From the NCBI RefSeq assembly GCF_036711975.1, contig NC_091973.1:3596001-3660000 (forward strand): DNA of 64,000 nt. Reading direction: 5' to 3'. A program made the translations under genes and the position numbers. The notes under the pieces were generated by a model, which saw only the letters and a list, made by a program, of their open reading frames with translations, was not told the origin of the DNA and ran no database searches. This DNA is from Onthophagus taurus (Eukaryota > Arthropoda > Insecta > Coleoptera > Scarabaeidae). Position 1 is the stretch's first letter; every line of letters begins with the position of its first letter. Below are positions 48,616 through 62,500 of this stretch, in pieces.

Positions 48616-51300
48616 TTAATTTTGACAAAAACAAATTTTGAAATGAATAAATGGTTTTTGGTTAGAATGAAAAACTGTGTTTACTGGTTTCAAACAAGAG
48701 AATGTTTCTCGTAAACTAGATAGCAATGGATCAGATTCCAAAGGGTGTTGAATATTAACAAAAAATTCTCCTGGAAGCCTAAGTGGTTGACCGTATACAA
48801 GTTCGGCAGATGAACAACCTAGGTCTTCCTTAAGAGATGATCTGAGGCCTAGGAGAACCAAGGGAAGATCATTGTTCCACCTCGTAGTGTTACCTCTGGC
48901 AGTTATGGCTGTTTTTAAAGAACGGTGAAACCTTTCTAAAATTCCGTTGCTTTGGGGATGGAAGGTGGATGTATGAATTTGACGTGTTCCTAGAAGGGTG
49001 TGAAATTTTGAAAAGAGTTTTGATTCGAATTGTCGTCCCTGATCATGGGTTATAGTGCTAGGAATGCCAAATCGGCTGAAATAATGCCGAAACAAAGTAT
49101 CCGCAATAGAAGAAGAACCAATATCTTTGAGAGGAAAAGCTTCTGGCCAACGCGTGAAACGATCTATTAAGGTGAGCACATATGTGCAGCCAAGGGGCGG
49201 AGTGAGAGGACCGACCAAATCAATGTGGATATGATCGAATCTTAATTTTGGTATCGGAATTTTACTAATAGGTGATTTTGTGTACTTTTGAACTTTTGTT
49301 TGTTGACATCGCAAACAGGTTTTTGTCCATAACTGAATGTGTTTTGTCATGTGAGGCCAAAAGAATCGTGTTTTGATGATGTGTGTAGTAGCGCGAATAC
49401 CAGGATTGTTTGTTGAAATGTCGCACCAAAGCTTTACATCTGAATGTGATGTTGTTTGTTGCGATAGGTTATATTTAGTAGTTTGTGTCTTTGAGTATTG
49501 TTTGTTTAGTAAATGTGTTAATTCTGTATCGTTAAATTGCGCGTTTTTTAAGGTTTGTGTGTTAGGGTACTGTGAATTTAGAGAATCAATATTTGTTCTG
49601 GACAACGTGTCCGCTACAATGTTTGATTCTCCTGTAATGTACCTGATATCTGATGTGAATTGTGTTATGTAAGTAAGATATCGTGTCTGACGTGGAGTTT
49701 TTTCTGTGTTAGAAAAAATTGTGTTGATTAGAGGTTTGTGGTCAGTGTAAACTACAAATTGATGTCCATGTAAAAAATGTTTAAAGAATTTGATACTAGT
49801 GTAAATTGCTAACAATTCTCTATCAAAAGTTGAATAATTTATTTGGCTTGAAGATAATTTTTGAGAAAAAAATGCTAAAGGTTGTGTTTTATTGTCTATA
49901 GTCTGTGATAAAACTGCTCCTATACCTTTACTTGAGGCGTCTGTCGTCAGTGAAAGAGTTGCTTGTGGTGATGGGTGTGCAAGAGTGACGGATTTTGATA
50001 AAAGTTCTTTGGCTGTAGTGAAAGAAATGTCGTGAAGGTGTGTCCAAGAAGTGATTGATTTAAGTTTTTGTGAATAAAGTGTTTTTGATAAATGATGTAA
50101 AGGAGCTAAAATGTTTGAGATGTTTGGTAAAAATCTGTGATAAAAATTTATCATTCCTAAGAATCGCTGTAATTGTTTTAGTGTGGTTGATTTTGGAAAT
50201 TCAGTTATGGCATTAACCTTAGATTGCGAAGGGCGAACGCCTTCAGCAGAAATTTGATGACTTAGGAAATTTAAATCTGTAACTCCAAAAACACATTTTG
50301 TTGGTTGTATATTAATATTACAAGAGCTTAACCTCTTAAACAATTGTTGTAAATGAAGATAATGTTCTTCTTCATTGCGACTGGCTACTAGAATATCATC
50401 TAGACATACGAATAGGAAATCTAAGCCAGATAGAACTTCGTTTATGAACCTTTGAAAGGTTTGTGCCGCATTACGTAAACCGAAAGGCATTCTCGTGAAT
50501 TCGAACAGACCAAACGGTGTAGTGATAGCCGTTTTAGGAATATCGTCTTCTTCTACAGGAATTTGGTGATAAGCTCGTACCAGATCTAATTTTGAAAAAA
50601 TTTTGCAATTGTGTAAATGTAAGTTAAAATCTCGAATGTGCGGAAGAGGATAACGATCTGGAACTGTGATGTTGTTGAGTTGTCGGTAGTCTCCACATGG
50701 TCTCCAATCGTTGGAATCTTTCTTAGGAACCATGTGAAGAGGCGACGCTGTAGAAGAAGAAGAGGGTCGGCAGATTCCTAATGCCACCATTTGTTCGAAT
50801 TCTTTCTTTGCGATGTTGTGTTTGTGCACGTCTAAACGTCGGGGACGACAAAACGGTAAGTGTGAGTTGGTAACAATTTTGTGTCGAGTGTTATGTCCAA
50901 CTGGTTTTGTAAAGTCCGGTGTAGACGTTAATTTTGGAAAACTTTTTAGGAGTGTTGTATATTTGGTTTCAAAAGAAAAAATTTTGGGAGTTGGAATAGT
51001 ATTTTTGACAATGGAACCAATTGAAAACAAATTGGTTTTCGAATCTACCAATCGCTTCTTTTTTATATCCACCAAGATACCAAATGCATGAAGGAAATCC
51101 GCACCAATGATTGGTTTACTAACATTAGCTATAGTAAATACGAATGGGAAATTCCTTCTTAGATTTAATGAAATTGTAAGCATTTTTTTACCGTATGTAG
51201 TAAGGTTTAGTAAAGGTTTGAGTTGGTATCTTGGTTACGTTTCGGATATAATTTGTGAGGTAGAACCGAAATGTCAGCTCCAGTGTCAATTAAAAAATTT
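48616..51300 (-). mobile_element. pol region of the LTR element
   Basis: A long open stretch of 855 codons (48616-51183). Near its start is the C-terminal part of the aspartic protease ([10 protein letters not shown]). Reverse transcriptase has [11 protein letters not shown] and the catalytic VCLDDIL box (LDD in place of YVDD). RNase H has [16 protein letters not shown] and DRELLAIY. Integrase has an HHCC finger (CLRCQQTK) and the core aspartates ([18 protein letters not shown]), ending with [12 protein letters not shown]. Domain order is that of Ty3/gypsy. Confidence 0.93.
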
Positions 51301-51419
51301 AGGTTATTTTGATTGTCAAAAATGAAAAGTCGCGAACTGACAGAATTTACCGTAAATTGAGGTTGACTTTTTGTCAAAATTTTGAATTTGGAAAAATTTT
51401 GTTTTTCTTTTGAAACCTT

Positions 51420-52385
51420 TATTAGTTTTTTGATGTCGATGGAAAATTTTTGTTTTTGTCGGTGAAGGAATTATAAAATTTGCAATATGTTCCTCCACAT
51501 TTAACCGCGTTGTCTCCAAATTTACGGTGATACCAACAAATAGTCGAATAACTCGTAGAATTAGACCTATTCCGCGAGTGACGTGACGAAGAACGATGTC
51601 TATCTCGAGAATTGTGAAAACAATTACAATTACAATTCTTCGACGTATTTGTTGGTATGTTTTGAAATTGGGTAGTCAAAGAATTTATTTGATTTTCCAA
51701 ATTTTTTGTCCTGTTGTTGTTGTTGTTGTGTAATGGTAGTCACTAGTGCTTGACACGTTAACGTCAGATTTTGGATTGTTGTTAGTAATTCGTCGTGTGG
51801 TGGTGTTTTTGTGGTGCGATGTTTTTGAACTTCCGAGAGGTGTGTTGAGGTCGACGTCAAATTCATTGATTCCCACACCTTGTCGGCAATGGAAAGAATG
51901 TCCACCACGTCCTCTTTGCCAGAAGCGAGGAGTGCAACCGAAACAACACGAGGTAGTCTCCTTTGCCACAATTTTAATAATAAATTTGGACTAACCACTT
52001 GAGAACCACCAACCGTGGTCAACATCGCTCGATAAAAATCTGACGGTTTTTGATCTCCCATTTGCGAACCTAACAGAACATCGTCCAGCCGTTTTTCTTC
52101 ACTCAATGATAACCTGTCGATTAACAATTTTTTGAGTGAAGAATATGGATTTATGTCTGGAGGGTTCTGTATGAGATCTACCACGGTAGAGATGATCTCA
52201 GTGGGTAAATTTGCCAAAAGCATGTTAAATTTTGTTTTTTCACTGCTAATTCTAGTTAGAGTAAACTGTGCTTCAACTTGTCGAAACCAAATATCGGGAT
52301 TAGAAGGCCAAAATGGTGGTAATTTCAGTTTTGAAATATTTTGCAATTCGTGTGCGGTATTGTCACCATCAGCAGGGTCAATCAT
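51420..52385 (-). mobile_element. gag-like region of the LTR element
   Basis: The capsid-like N-terminal part (LKLPPFWPSNPDIWFRQVEA) is typical of insect and platyhelminth CsRn1/Kabuki gag. Downstream is the finger with C-x2-H-x9-C-x4-C spacing (CWYHRKFGDNAVKC), the unusual C-H-C-C variant that separates this clade from most gypsy elements. A Gln/Thr-rich linker lies between. It is treated as a fossil coding region. Confidence 0.8.
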
Positions 52386-52861
52386 TTTTAATAAAAAATT
52401 GTCTAGAAAATACGTTTAGGTTTTCTATTAAAGTAAAGTAATTTTTTTAATATTTGTTTTTGTTAAATAAAAATTGTTGAAAATATGATTAATTTTTTGA
52501 TTCCTCTTAATATTTAGTCCTATAGGAATGAAAAGTGACTTTACTCACCGGCACACGACTGTAAACAAAACGTTTGGAATCTTGATGGTTGTGGGACTGG
52601 GCTGGCGCTTGTTCTAACTTGATGGAATGACTTGACGTTTTGTTGTCAATTGACGTAATATGGCTTGGGTTTGACTTTATTGGGTATGGGTAGAGCGCAG
52701 ATTCAAATATTTCGTCGGAGGCAGGTTCAAGCTAATCTTCGGGTGCAGGTATAAAGTAATCGCTGGGGTAGGTTCAAAAAATTCGTCGGGGGCAGGTTCA
52801 ATTTTCGGGTGCAGGTATAAAGTAATCGTGATGGTAGGTTAAAAATAATTCGTCGGAGGCA

Positions 52862-52883
52862 GGTTCAATCTTCGGGGTCACCA
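52862..52883 (-). other. Primer-binding site of the LTR element (tRNA-Trp)
   Basis: Minus-strand TGGTGACCCCGA, three bases inside the 5' LTR, is complementary to the 3' end of eukaryotic tRNA-Trp including CCA. The match fades after 12 bases. Confidence 0.75.
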
Positions 52884-52886
52884 AAT

Positions 52887-53489
52887 TGTGGATATATACA
52901 GCGTGTCCCGTATCTTCCGCATCAGAGCATTATACGGTTGTAGAATACATTATTCTGAAGCGATCTTTCTAATAAAATTTTTTCGAAATGTTTATAATAA
53001 CCGCACGGGAACTGTTTAACGACGACCAATAACGGACGACTTTGATTCATCGAAAAAGTTTATTTCTCTTTCCATGACGAATCTATTGGTGAGTACACGT
53101 GGGAAACGAGTTATCATCGGCGTAGCGGACCGGCCGAGGGTGGCACCGATTACCTGAGTCTGATTTGCGATCTGCTGATTGGACGAAAAACAGTTCCTTT
53201 AAACAGTTCCCGTGCGGTTATTATAAACATTTCGAAAAAATTTTATTAGAAAGATCGCTTCAGAATAATGTATCCTACAACCGTATAATGCTCTGATGCG
53301 GAAGATACGGGACACGCTGTATATATATGTGTCCACAATATAAATTAATATTTTAATAAGTAATAATACGAACTACATTCACAGGACTGATAGAATCGAT
53401 TAATTATTATTTGAATGATAATAATATTAATAATTTTATATAGTAACGTTCTTTTTGTTTTGTACATGTCGTGTGCACAGCATGCTACA
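52887..53489 (-). repeat. 5' LTR of the gypsy element, split by a MITE
   Basis: About 180 bp of LTR sequence beginning TGTAGC and ending CCACA on the minus strand, interrupted by the 421-bp MITE at 52899-53319. It contains TATATAAAATTA, a likely TATA box. Its outer edge lies about 70 bp past the UNC79 stop codon. Confidence 0.9.
52899..53319. repeat. 421-bp MITE nested in the 5' LTR
   Basis: Terminal inverted repeats of ~120 bp (CAGCGTGTCCCGTATCTTCC to about 53018, and its complement from 53198), nearly identical, with TA on both sides (52897-52898 and 53320-53321). The middle ~180 bp is unique and non-coding. The long TIRs and the TA target suggest a Tc1/mariner-type or related non-autonomous element. 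Confidence 0.88.
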
Positions 53490-53558
53490 ATAAGTAATAA
53501 AAAATACAAATAAAATAAAATTCAACTCATTTTTATATTTGATATAAAATACTATTGT

Positions 53559-56500
53559 CTACAATGAATAAAATTGTGTTGCTGTCGATGACTGAAGTTC
53601 TATTTGGCCCATTTTGAACTGTAAACGTTGTAGCCAGCGTAATAATACTGGATTTTGCAAAGATGTTTTAATTTTTTCTGGGAGACCTTCTAAATGTACA
53701 TCTGGAGCGAAATTTAAACAGTTTTGTAATCTAACTTGAAGGTGACCGGGTAACTAAAACATAAAGTAATTTGTATTGCTTAAAAAATCGTTTTAATTAA
53801 TATATTAACTTGAATAGTTTGTGACGTTAAAACTGGAATCCAAAGTGGGAATAATTTCGTGATGAACGTCGAGTGGCATTCAATTAACGCTTCGATTAGA
53901 TTTAAAAAGTGAAGACATACTATTTCGCTTAGCTGAAAATAATAAAATTATTTATTGCATAATAAGAATTATTAATGATCTTACAACTTTTGATTGTTGG
54001 ACTAATTGTAAAATGCAAGGTGTTATTTTTCCCCAAAAATCAAAAAGGATATTCATGGTAACATTGTATGCTTCCGTGATTGGAAGATGGGCATTTAGGC
54101 CTTGTTCCAAATAAATGGTCCACAATTGGCATAGTATGAATGTATGAAACAAGGAAGACATGTGTAAAACGGACGCTTTTGGTTGTTCCGCGAAACCTGC
54201 CATTATTACTTGGATGTGATCGGCGATTTGACAAGAGGCTTCTTGTGGTATTGGTTGACTTAAATGAGTGGCATCGTTTCCGTGTATTGCTGTATGTGTT
54301 AATGACCCTAAGAGGAGCCACGAAAGTAATCTTACATGACCTATACATTCCACAAATTCTTTCGGACTGAAAAGAAAAAGATAAATATATAATAATAAAT
54401 AAAAATTTTTATATACTACGGTTGTTGAGCTGTTGATGTATTATACAACCAAGGTAAATAACGAGATACAGCTCTGTTATCTCTCCCGTTTCCTCTACTA
54501 ATTTCCAATGCCAAGTATTGAGCTACGTTACATTTGAAAATACCACCTAAAGTATCTTCATTTAATCCCATCGAAATCCCTTTGGAATAACTCTAAAAAA
54601 AATTTTAATAACAATTCTAATCTAATTAATAAACATTTTTTTTATTAACCTTTATTTTTGCCAAGGTATGAAAATCAGTTAAAAATTCCAAGATATCCGT
54701 TAAATGTACTTTCATACATTCTGCTATATTAGTATTCCAAATAGGAGTAAAATCAACCGTTATGGAATTCATATCTTTTAAGACAACGTTAGCTGGAATT
54801 GATCCGCCCACATCTTGAAGTATTAAGTTGATCAACATCAAAAGGTTCGCATCAGGAATGCAAGTTTTAAATTTCAAAGCTTGCACAAGTTCAAAAACAA
54901 CCATTCTACTCAACAACATCTTATCGCGATCTTTCGTGAACGCCCTATTGCACAAGAAGCAGATATCAACCAGATTGTTGTATTTTAATACGTTGGTTTG
55001 GATAGCATGACTCATTATTTTCGAAAATGGTTCCAACATTCCTTTGTATTGATTTATCAAAGGGATCTTAAAGATTGTTATTATTATTCTTAAAAGGACG
55101 GTTAAATTATCTATCCCGTGTAATAGGAATACTATTCTACGAAAAAACGTTTCCATTTGTTGTAAAACATTGTTCCATAACGGAGCATTTGATCCTAGAG
55201 CGGCTTCTAATGGCAAGCAGTCCATATAACAAGCTAAGTTTTCTAATATAATTGGTAAAGCATCCAGTGGAAGAGTTTTCTTCGAATTCAATGTCTTAAA
55301 AAAAATTAATAAATAAATTATTTTAATAATTAATAAAGAAACAATTACCTCTAATAAAAGTTGCAATGGTGCCACCGGATTTAATTCGTTAAAATCAATC
55401 AAAGCCTGAATAACATTTTTGAAAAATTGTATCCTACATTTTTCATTCGTAGGTGTTTGAAACATTTGAGTGAATATTCCATTTGGTGCAAGTTGATGTA
55501 AAACGCATCTAAGAAATTGATGGGCTACACTCACTGCTCCTCCAGGAAGATGAATATTGCTCTCATTTTGCCAGGGATACATTGCATTGGTTGCAACTCT
55601 ACAATTTAATTTATTAAAAAAAATATAACTTTTGCATAATTTCGGTTACTTTGCAACGATATTAAGAATATCTGGTAACATAGGTGCTGCTAATGATGGT
55701 TCACGATGAATAAACGTTCCTAAACATACAATACACAATCCTAATTCTTCGTCGCTGTATTCTTCTTTAACAGTACCGCATTCTGAACATCTCTCAGTAA
55801 CGCACTCATCCCCTATGCGAAAAGAACTTTGTTTGATATCGCTGCCTTCGATTTTTGGAGATAATTGGGGGCTTAACCAAAAACCGGCTTTTTTGGACTC
55901 CCTGCAAGGATATGGTCGAATTGTAAAAGGTCCAGCTTTTCTAATAGGATGTCGATGATTAGTTGTGGATTCTTCTAAGAAAAATGTTATTAAACAATAA
56001 TTTAATAAAAATATGTTTGCGTACTTTTTCCGTCCATATTAATACTTTTAAATGTAATTGTAGTTTCTTCTATATCATATTGTGGGGGACTCTCCAAGGC
56101 GACTTGTTTAATAAGTCTTCTAGGACTTTGAGTATAATAAGTTGAATCCCGGCCGTTTTCAACTTTCTTATACTCTGGAATTTTGGTTATGTGCTGGGCA
56201 TTGATTCCTAAAGCTTGTTTAACTTTTTCGACTAATTGAGATATATCTTTAGTGTGGTGTCCGATTGGTAGTAGTCGTTCTTGATTTGGTATCTCTAGCT
56301 GAGTTTCTATACCGGATATAGCGAAAATGTTTGTTTTTGGAGAATCTAAAAGAGAAATTGTTGAAACTAAACGTAATTTTGTTTTGTTTGAGGTGTAGGT
56401 TAGTGTACCTATGGCAAGTTCCATATTTAATAAAGAACTGTCGGAAGACGTGGATGTAGTGTCTTCATAAAACGGGAATGTCGTGTTTCTTGGTACTTTA

Positions 56501-59500
56501 AATACTTAGTTTTTAATTTTGTTTGTGTTAAAATTTAAGAATTAAATATTTATTACCTGGTGGTTTAATTGAACCGATAGGTAAAAGTCTTTCAATGGCG
56601 GGTGGTGGGAGAACTTGATTCTTAAGACATTCTTCGCAATCTGAGACTGGTGTGCTAACGGGAGTGATGCATGGTTCAATAATTTTTTTATGTTTTCCTA
56701 AAGGAGTTGGTTTGCTGATGTGTTGGGTGTCGATGGAGGAGCAAGTAACTTGTCTGTGAGAATCTGTGGTTAAGGTTTTTGCTACGGTGACATTTCCTGG
56801 TTTGGTGCAATTTTTTCCGGAGCCGTTTTCAAATTTTGGAATTTCTTGGATGGAGTATGTTTTACTTTCCCAAGATTTTAGCGCTTCCTCTTCACTCCCG
56901 ATTATCCAAATGGGCCTTTTATGTTTCACAAGTTTGCTGATATAAACTTCTTTTGGGGATCGCTGATCTTGGGGTTCTTGCACTTTAATACACGATTTTT
57001 CGGACTTATGGTAACATAAATCTTCTGTTCCTTCATCAAATGAATCTTGCACACTCCCATGTAAAGTGCTATCGGATAAATCGCTTTCTGGGATTGCGTT
57101 TAACTCGGATTCTGTGTCATCAGCGTCTAAGCTGATTTCGGCGAATTTAGTTTTTTGTAATGTTTTATCGGGGATGCATTGAATAGCTTCCTCCCAATGC
57201 GTTTCCATGCTTGCAGCTGATGAAGGTTTCGCGTAAATGACTTGGGTTTTGCCCCCTTTGGAGCTTAAAGATACTTGAACTGATTGCCCGTCGGAATACA
57301 TTGGGGATAAAGGTGGGGTTGTTAATTTTTCGTGTTGTTCATTTTCTGCGCCTAAAGATGGTTGACTAACATCTGAAGAAAAAAATTAAATAATTACTAA
57401 AAATGAGGAATTTTAGTTTTAACCTCGAGATCGCGTCGATGGGGCTCCCATCAAAATAGTTGCTGGGATTCTCCTGCAATGATGGTGCTGCGAATCTAGG
57501 GTGTTCAAAACAATCTTGACCAAGGAAGTCAAATGAAGGCAATGAGGCTGTTGGTTGTATTGGTACTAAAATTTGGAAATTTATTTATTTAATTAAGTAT
57601 AATCGGAGAACATACTTTGTATAAAAGCACAACAAGCGCCATTAACCAATTTCTTCTAAGGTGTGGTTCCAAGGACCAAAGACTGTAAGTGGGTTGTTGC
57701 AACTCCAAATTATTTGGCATATAAAACGGGGAAGGAGAATAATGCAAAAGAATCAATGAGGTCGATAACAGCATTCGCCCCATTAGATGATTTTGATCTA
57801 AAAGTTGAGGAAGATTCGATATGAAGACGCTAAACGCTGGCGATAATCGTAGACGTTGAGGTGGCAGAAAGTGACATCTATCGTTTTGGCTGTAGCCTAA
57901 TAGGAGGTAAAGATGCCGCAGAACGATGTCTTGTGATTTCGATATGTACTTGTCTTCGGTTGGGTAGGCTTGATCCGATCTCGAGAGGAACTGCATCAGC
58001 AGAAACACCAAGAGATGCATCGTCTCCTTATCCGCTTCTTCCAAATCGATGACCCTTTGGAGATATCCCAGCAAGTTCTGATCGTCCACCACGTTTAAAG
58101 AGTGCACATGTCCATCTGAAACCATGGTTCTAACACATAGATTCGAAGAAAATACTATTGGTTCACATCTAGTAACTAGTAAACTAAATTCTACCTAACA
58201 CGTTGTTTATAGTGCCTAAGAACTGACCCAATCCGAATCGCGATGTTTTCCTCTTTAAAATCGGCGCGGAATACTGCCGGCTATAAACTTTTTCTCTAGA
58301 TTCTAAAAAAAATAAACATTAAATTATTTTATTATTAACTTATTTTATGCTACCCCTATTATCCTGTCTTGGAATTATCGAAGCAGGGGCCGACATAGTT
58401 CGTTTATAAGGCCATTTCGTGCCAAAGCTAGCACTTAACGTCTTCACGGAACTAACACCACTTCCATCCGAGTGCGAAAGGGCTTCGTGAGCTCTATGAA
58501 GTTTCCGAATGAAGACCTCACTATTCAAATCCGTGTTCCTAAGATCTAAAGCACAACAATTCTTTTTTGACTCAACAAAAAAATTAAGATTTTACCTCTC
58601 ATATAAGAAATATCGCCGGATTTTTCAAAATTGATCTGCGCTTCCAAAAAAAGCGTGTCAAATCGATTCAAGAAGAACTCCCACGTCAATATCTTACGCT
58701 CACTTAGAGAATTGTGCAATTGGTATATCGATTGGAGCACCATTGGCCTATCGACTATCACAGAATCAAATTGCGTTTCCAGACACATTATTAACGACTA
58801 GACGAGAGAAAAAATGTAGCTGTAAGGTCACTTACACATAAACACTTTAGCACGCTGCATGCGCACGATTACATTTCAAATCGTTTATATTTCGAATTAC
58901 TCATATACTTAATAAATATATTTATTATTATATATAAGTGTAATTCGTAATATTAATACGATAAAAAAAGCAATGCTTCCATTGGAATTTTATAAAAATT
59001 TCCATGCTTAATGTGGGTATTAAGCAATATAAAAGACACCATACGAAACGTTATGAATATTTACTTTAATCGCTCCGTCGTGAATAGTTCCCAAATAAAG
59101 AGTCGCTCTTTGAGCAACATAAACATTGGGATCATCCATGCTGGAAATTAAATAACAGAATGCGTTTGCTAAGGCAGCTTGTAACTGGAGAATATTCCTC
59201 AAAGGACTAGAATCCATAAACCTCGCGATGACCGTGACCCTTTCAACTGCAACGAAACGTACTCGCCAATCAATATTGTGAAACTCCTCTTGGATCACTC
59301 TCCAAAATACGTCGGAACCTGCCGGGAGAGTGATGCAATGGAGGAGGAGAGGTACTACTTCTTGGCAGATGTGAGAGTGTTCGGAGTTTAGTAAATCCCA
59401 TAAACTTAAAAAAAAAGTGGTTGTTAAAAGGAATTAGATTGTAATGTAAGGTTACTTTCGAATAATTAAATTTTCTTGGCACCAAATAAAAAATCCACGG

Positions 59501-62500
59501 TGGTCCTTTGAAGATTTCGTACAAGCGTCACCATGAAGACAGAGCACGTTGAGGCACTGAAGCATGTAATACAAAACGTCCGGTTTGTCTGTTTTGGATA
59601 ATTCCTGCAGAAGTTGATAGATGTATTGAAGTGGATTCGGCAAGTCCTCCACGCAAAATTTGAATTTTCCAATCGATGTCTGCCAGCAATTCTCGGTGTC
59701 TTCCTCGGGAGGAGACTCCAACGCTTCTTCCGTTGCTTGAGACTGGATCGGCGTGGCTAAAACCCGAATATCTACTACGTGTGATGTTGATGATTGCATT
59801 TCTCTTTAACGTACGGTCATCATATTCGGTTAATGTGTAAGCTCGTTGAACCGAAAGCACCGTCCGACTATCTGATTGGATTATTGGGAGATCGAGTTGT
59901 TCCGAAACTGTTTCAACTGTAGCAGTCATGATCTGAAAATGTTCTTATACAACATTTTTTGCCAGATTAAAATTTTTAGTCCCCTTAGTTCTAAGGAGTA
60001 GAAGTAATTTCTAAATCTACTCTTTCGAATTATTGGGTTCATTGCGTACAGAACAGACGTGAGGCATGTTTACAAGAACACCTCCAACCGAGTGCACTTC
60101 AGGAATAGGCACATTTAGGACAACATCCGCTTTGCATTCTTTTTTATCTCCGTCAGGTGGACTTTTTCTGCTTTGATCATCGTATAAATCTTCTATTGGT
60201 GGCTAATAAATAATTTATATATTATTATTATTATTAATTAGAAGAATGTGATAGAAATCTTACATCAGGAGGATGTACAGGATATATAGGACTCATATAT
60301 TTAACGAGATTTAATGAAAGTTGATGCCACATAATACTAGATTCGCAGTATCCACAATCGGATTTAACGCTACAAGAATGACTTCCAATCCAAGCGGCAG
60401 TAAGCATACATTTGAGAAGGCCACAAACATTTTTGCTTAAATCGGAGTTTAGTCCGGTATGTTTATCTATTGCTTGTAGTTCCATTTGTTTAAGTAGAAT
60501 ATCTAACATAAGAATACAACAAAATAAATTATGTTCCGCATCGCTTTCGCAATCAGCTTGTTGTGATGGTCTGCTATCGTCCGAGAATGAAGTTACGGTT
60601 GAGTCGCTATCATCAGTTAAGAGAGCTAAAAAATAATTAAAGTTAAAAATATTGATTAAAAATGATTTTTATTTTTACATGGAGATTTTTTTTCTCCATC
60701 TTCCCTAAAAATCCTCATCATTTTTTCAATTTCTTCAGCTCCTAACTTCATGTAATTCACTCCTTTTCCAAAGATATCATATAAAAATTCCAATTTTATT
60801 GTTATCTCCAACATGGTGAGTATCTAAAATGTTTTAATCATTTCAATTAAAATAAAAAGTTTTTATTTACCTGAAGCCATTGCAGAGCTTGTTGTTGTAT
60901 CTTCGCCGTTGTTTTATCAAATCTGATAGCGACAAAATTATAAACTTTTTTCGGGGCGATATCAGCTTCAATATCACACATTTGAGCTTCTAATATTTTA
61001 TTTAATATAGTTCTCAATTCTGGTAGTTCTTTCTCGGGGACGTCGTTCACAATAGCGTCCATCCAATGTGGCATAACAAAATCCCAAATTTCTTGTGTTA
61101 TTACATTATCGTAGGAAGTAAGGCAAAAGAGACGAGTTAAACCATCTTTTAGATGCGATGTTCTTGACGCTAAAGTGTCCCTAGATACGATTTTAAAATT
61201 TGAATTTTTTGAATTGGTTGATTTAACTTACCAGTGACCACCAACTTGAGCAAACTCGGGTGGATGCGGTAATAGGCACGATATGAAGAGTTTATAATGT
61301 GTTTGTGCGATATTTTTGAGCCAATCACATACGTGATCGTTTTTTAATTTTTCCAGCGTACTTTCTTCTTGTCCTACAACTAAATGTGTATGTTAAAATT
61401 GAGGAATTATTTAAGTGTTGGGTAAAGACCATCATATGAATAGGCTGTGACGTGAAACCAATGAAACAACATCGCCAAAAGTCTTCCTAAGACTTCTTCT
61501 GGGGTGTTTTCAACTGGAGAACATCTCCCGACTAATAACCATACTCCATATTTTCCTAATTGTTGTCTTTCTTCAATGGTGATATTGTCAATTGCTGGGG
61601 GAGGTGGAGTTTTGCCATCAGTAGGTTCTTTTTGCTCAACAACAGGTATTTTGGCTTCTTTTAAAAGGCTAACAACTGCTTCAACCATGTATGTTTGCAT
61701 TTCTATATCCATGTTCCATGTTGCTGGTACGCATTTGTGCACGATGTGATCTCCACCTCTCCTGGTGTTATGACGGTTATTATGGCACTGTTCGCAGTAT
61801 CTTATTGGATGGTTACCATTATAACTAGCACATTCGGTGGAAAAACAGATAGATATTGCTGATTTATCAGTCGATCTACAATTCTGAGCAAGACAAAATA
61901 AAATTAAAAAAAAAAAAATATTATAATAATACTTTATTTTCGCAGATCATAGGTTTTTGTTGCATAGGATGAAGAATATCGAAGAACATTTGATTTGGGT
62001 GTTCTCTATGTATTTCATTTGCGCATTCGATGCATAAATATAAAGGTGGTGGACTATCAGCAGCAAAGGTAATAGATATGCAATGATCATAACAAACTTT
62101 AGCCGCTTCTGCACTTCCTGCGTTTGGACAAGAATCCCGTTGACAAACAAATGGTGAGGAATCTATGAAAATCAATTATTATACGATATTATTTTAACAA
62201 AAATATTGCACCTGCAAATTTACAAATTAATCCTTTTCTATCAAAAAGATTTGCATTGAAAGGTGGCCAATAATAAAAAAGTAACTTAGCAGCTGATGAC
62301 CTAGCCGTACTTGCCCCATACGCGATAACGCTCAAAATATCTTTCAGAATATTTTGTTTCAGAGTCATCAAACATTCTAACAGTTGACAATGATGAGCTG
62401 GGTTACTTGAATATTGAAACACCATCATTATTACCGCAGAAATAGACTGACAGATCTCATGTTCCCTGTTATTATATCGCGCTGAAAGAAATAAACATTT

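Larger units (their letters stand above)
48152..53489 (-). mobile_element. Ty3/gypsy LTR retrotransposon, CsRn1/Kabuki type
   Basis: The element reads on the minus strand and spans about 5.3 kb, including a 421-bp MITE in its 5' LTR. A 5-bp target duplication ATAAG flanks it (48147-48151 and 53490-53494). Parts in reading order: 5' LTR 52887-53489, primer site at 52883 downwards, leader with a short tandem repeat, gag-like region, pol with protease end, reverse transcriptase, RNase H and integrase, polypurine tract, and 3' LTR 48152-48325. The tRNA-Trp primer site and the C-H-C-C finger in gag are hallmarks of the CsRn1 clade. The two LTRs differ at about three sites in ~174, so the insertion is young. 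It looks nearly whole with few breaks. There is no envelope gene. Confidence 0.93.

Noticed and set aside
59757-59814. Apparent frameshift in UNC79 between two overlapping frames
   Set aside because: A 58-bp intron (GTACGT donor, GGGTTTTAG acceptor) joins the two frames in phase, matching the size of neighbouring introns.
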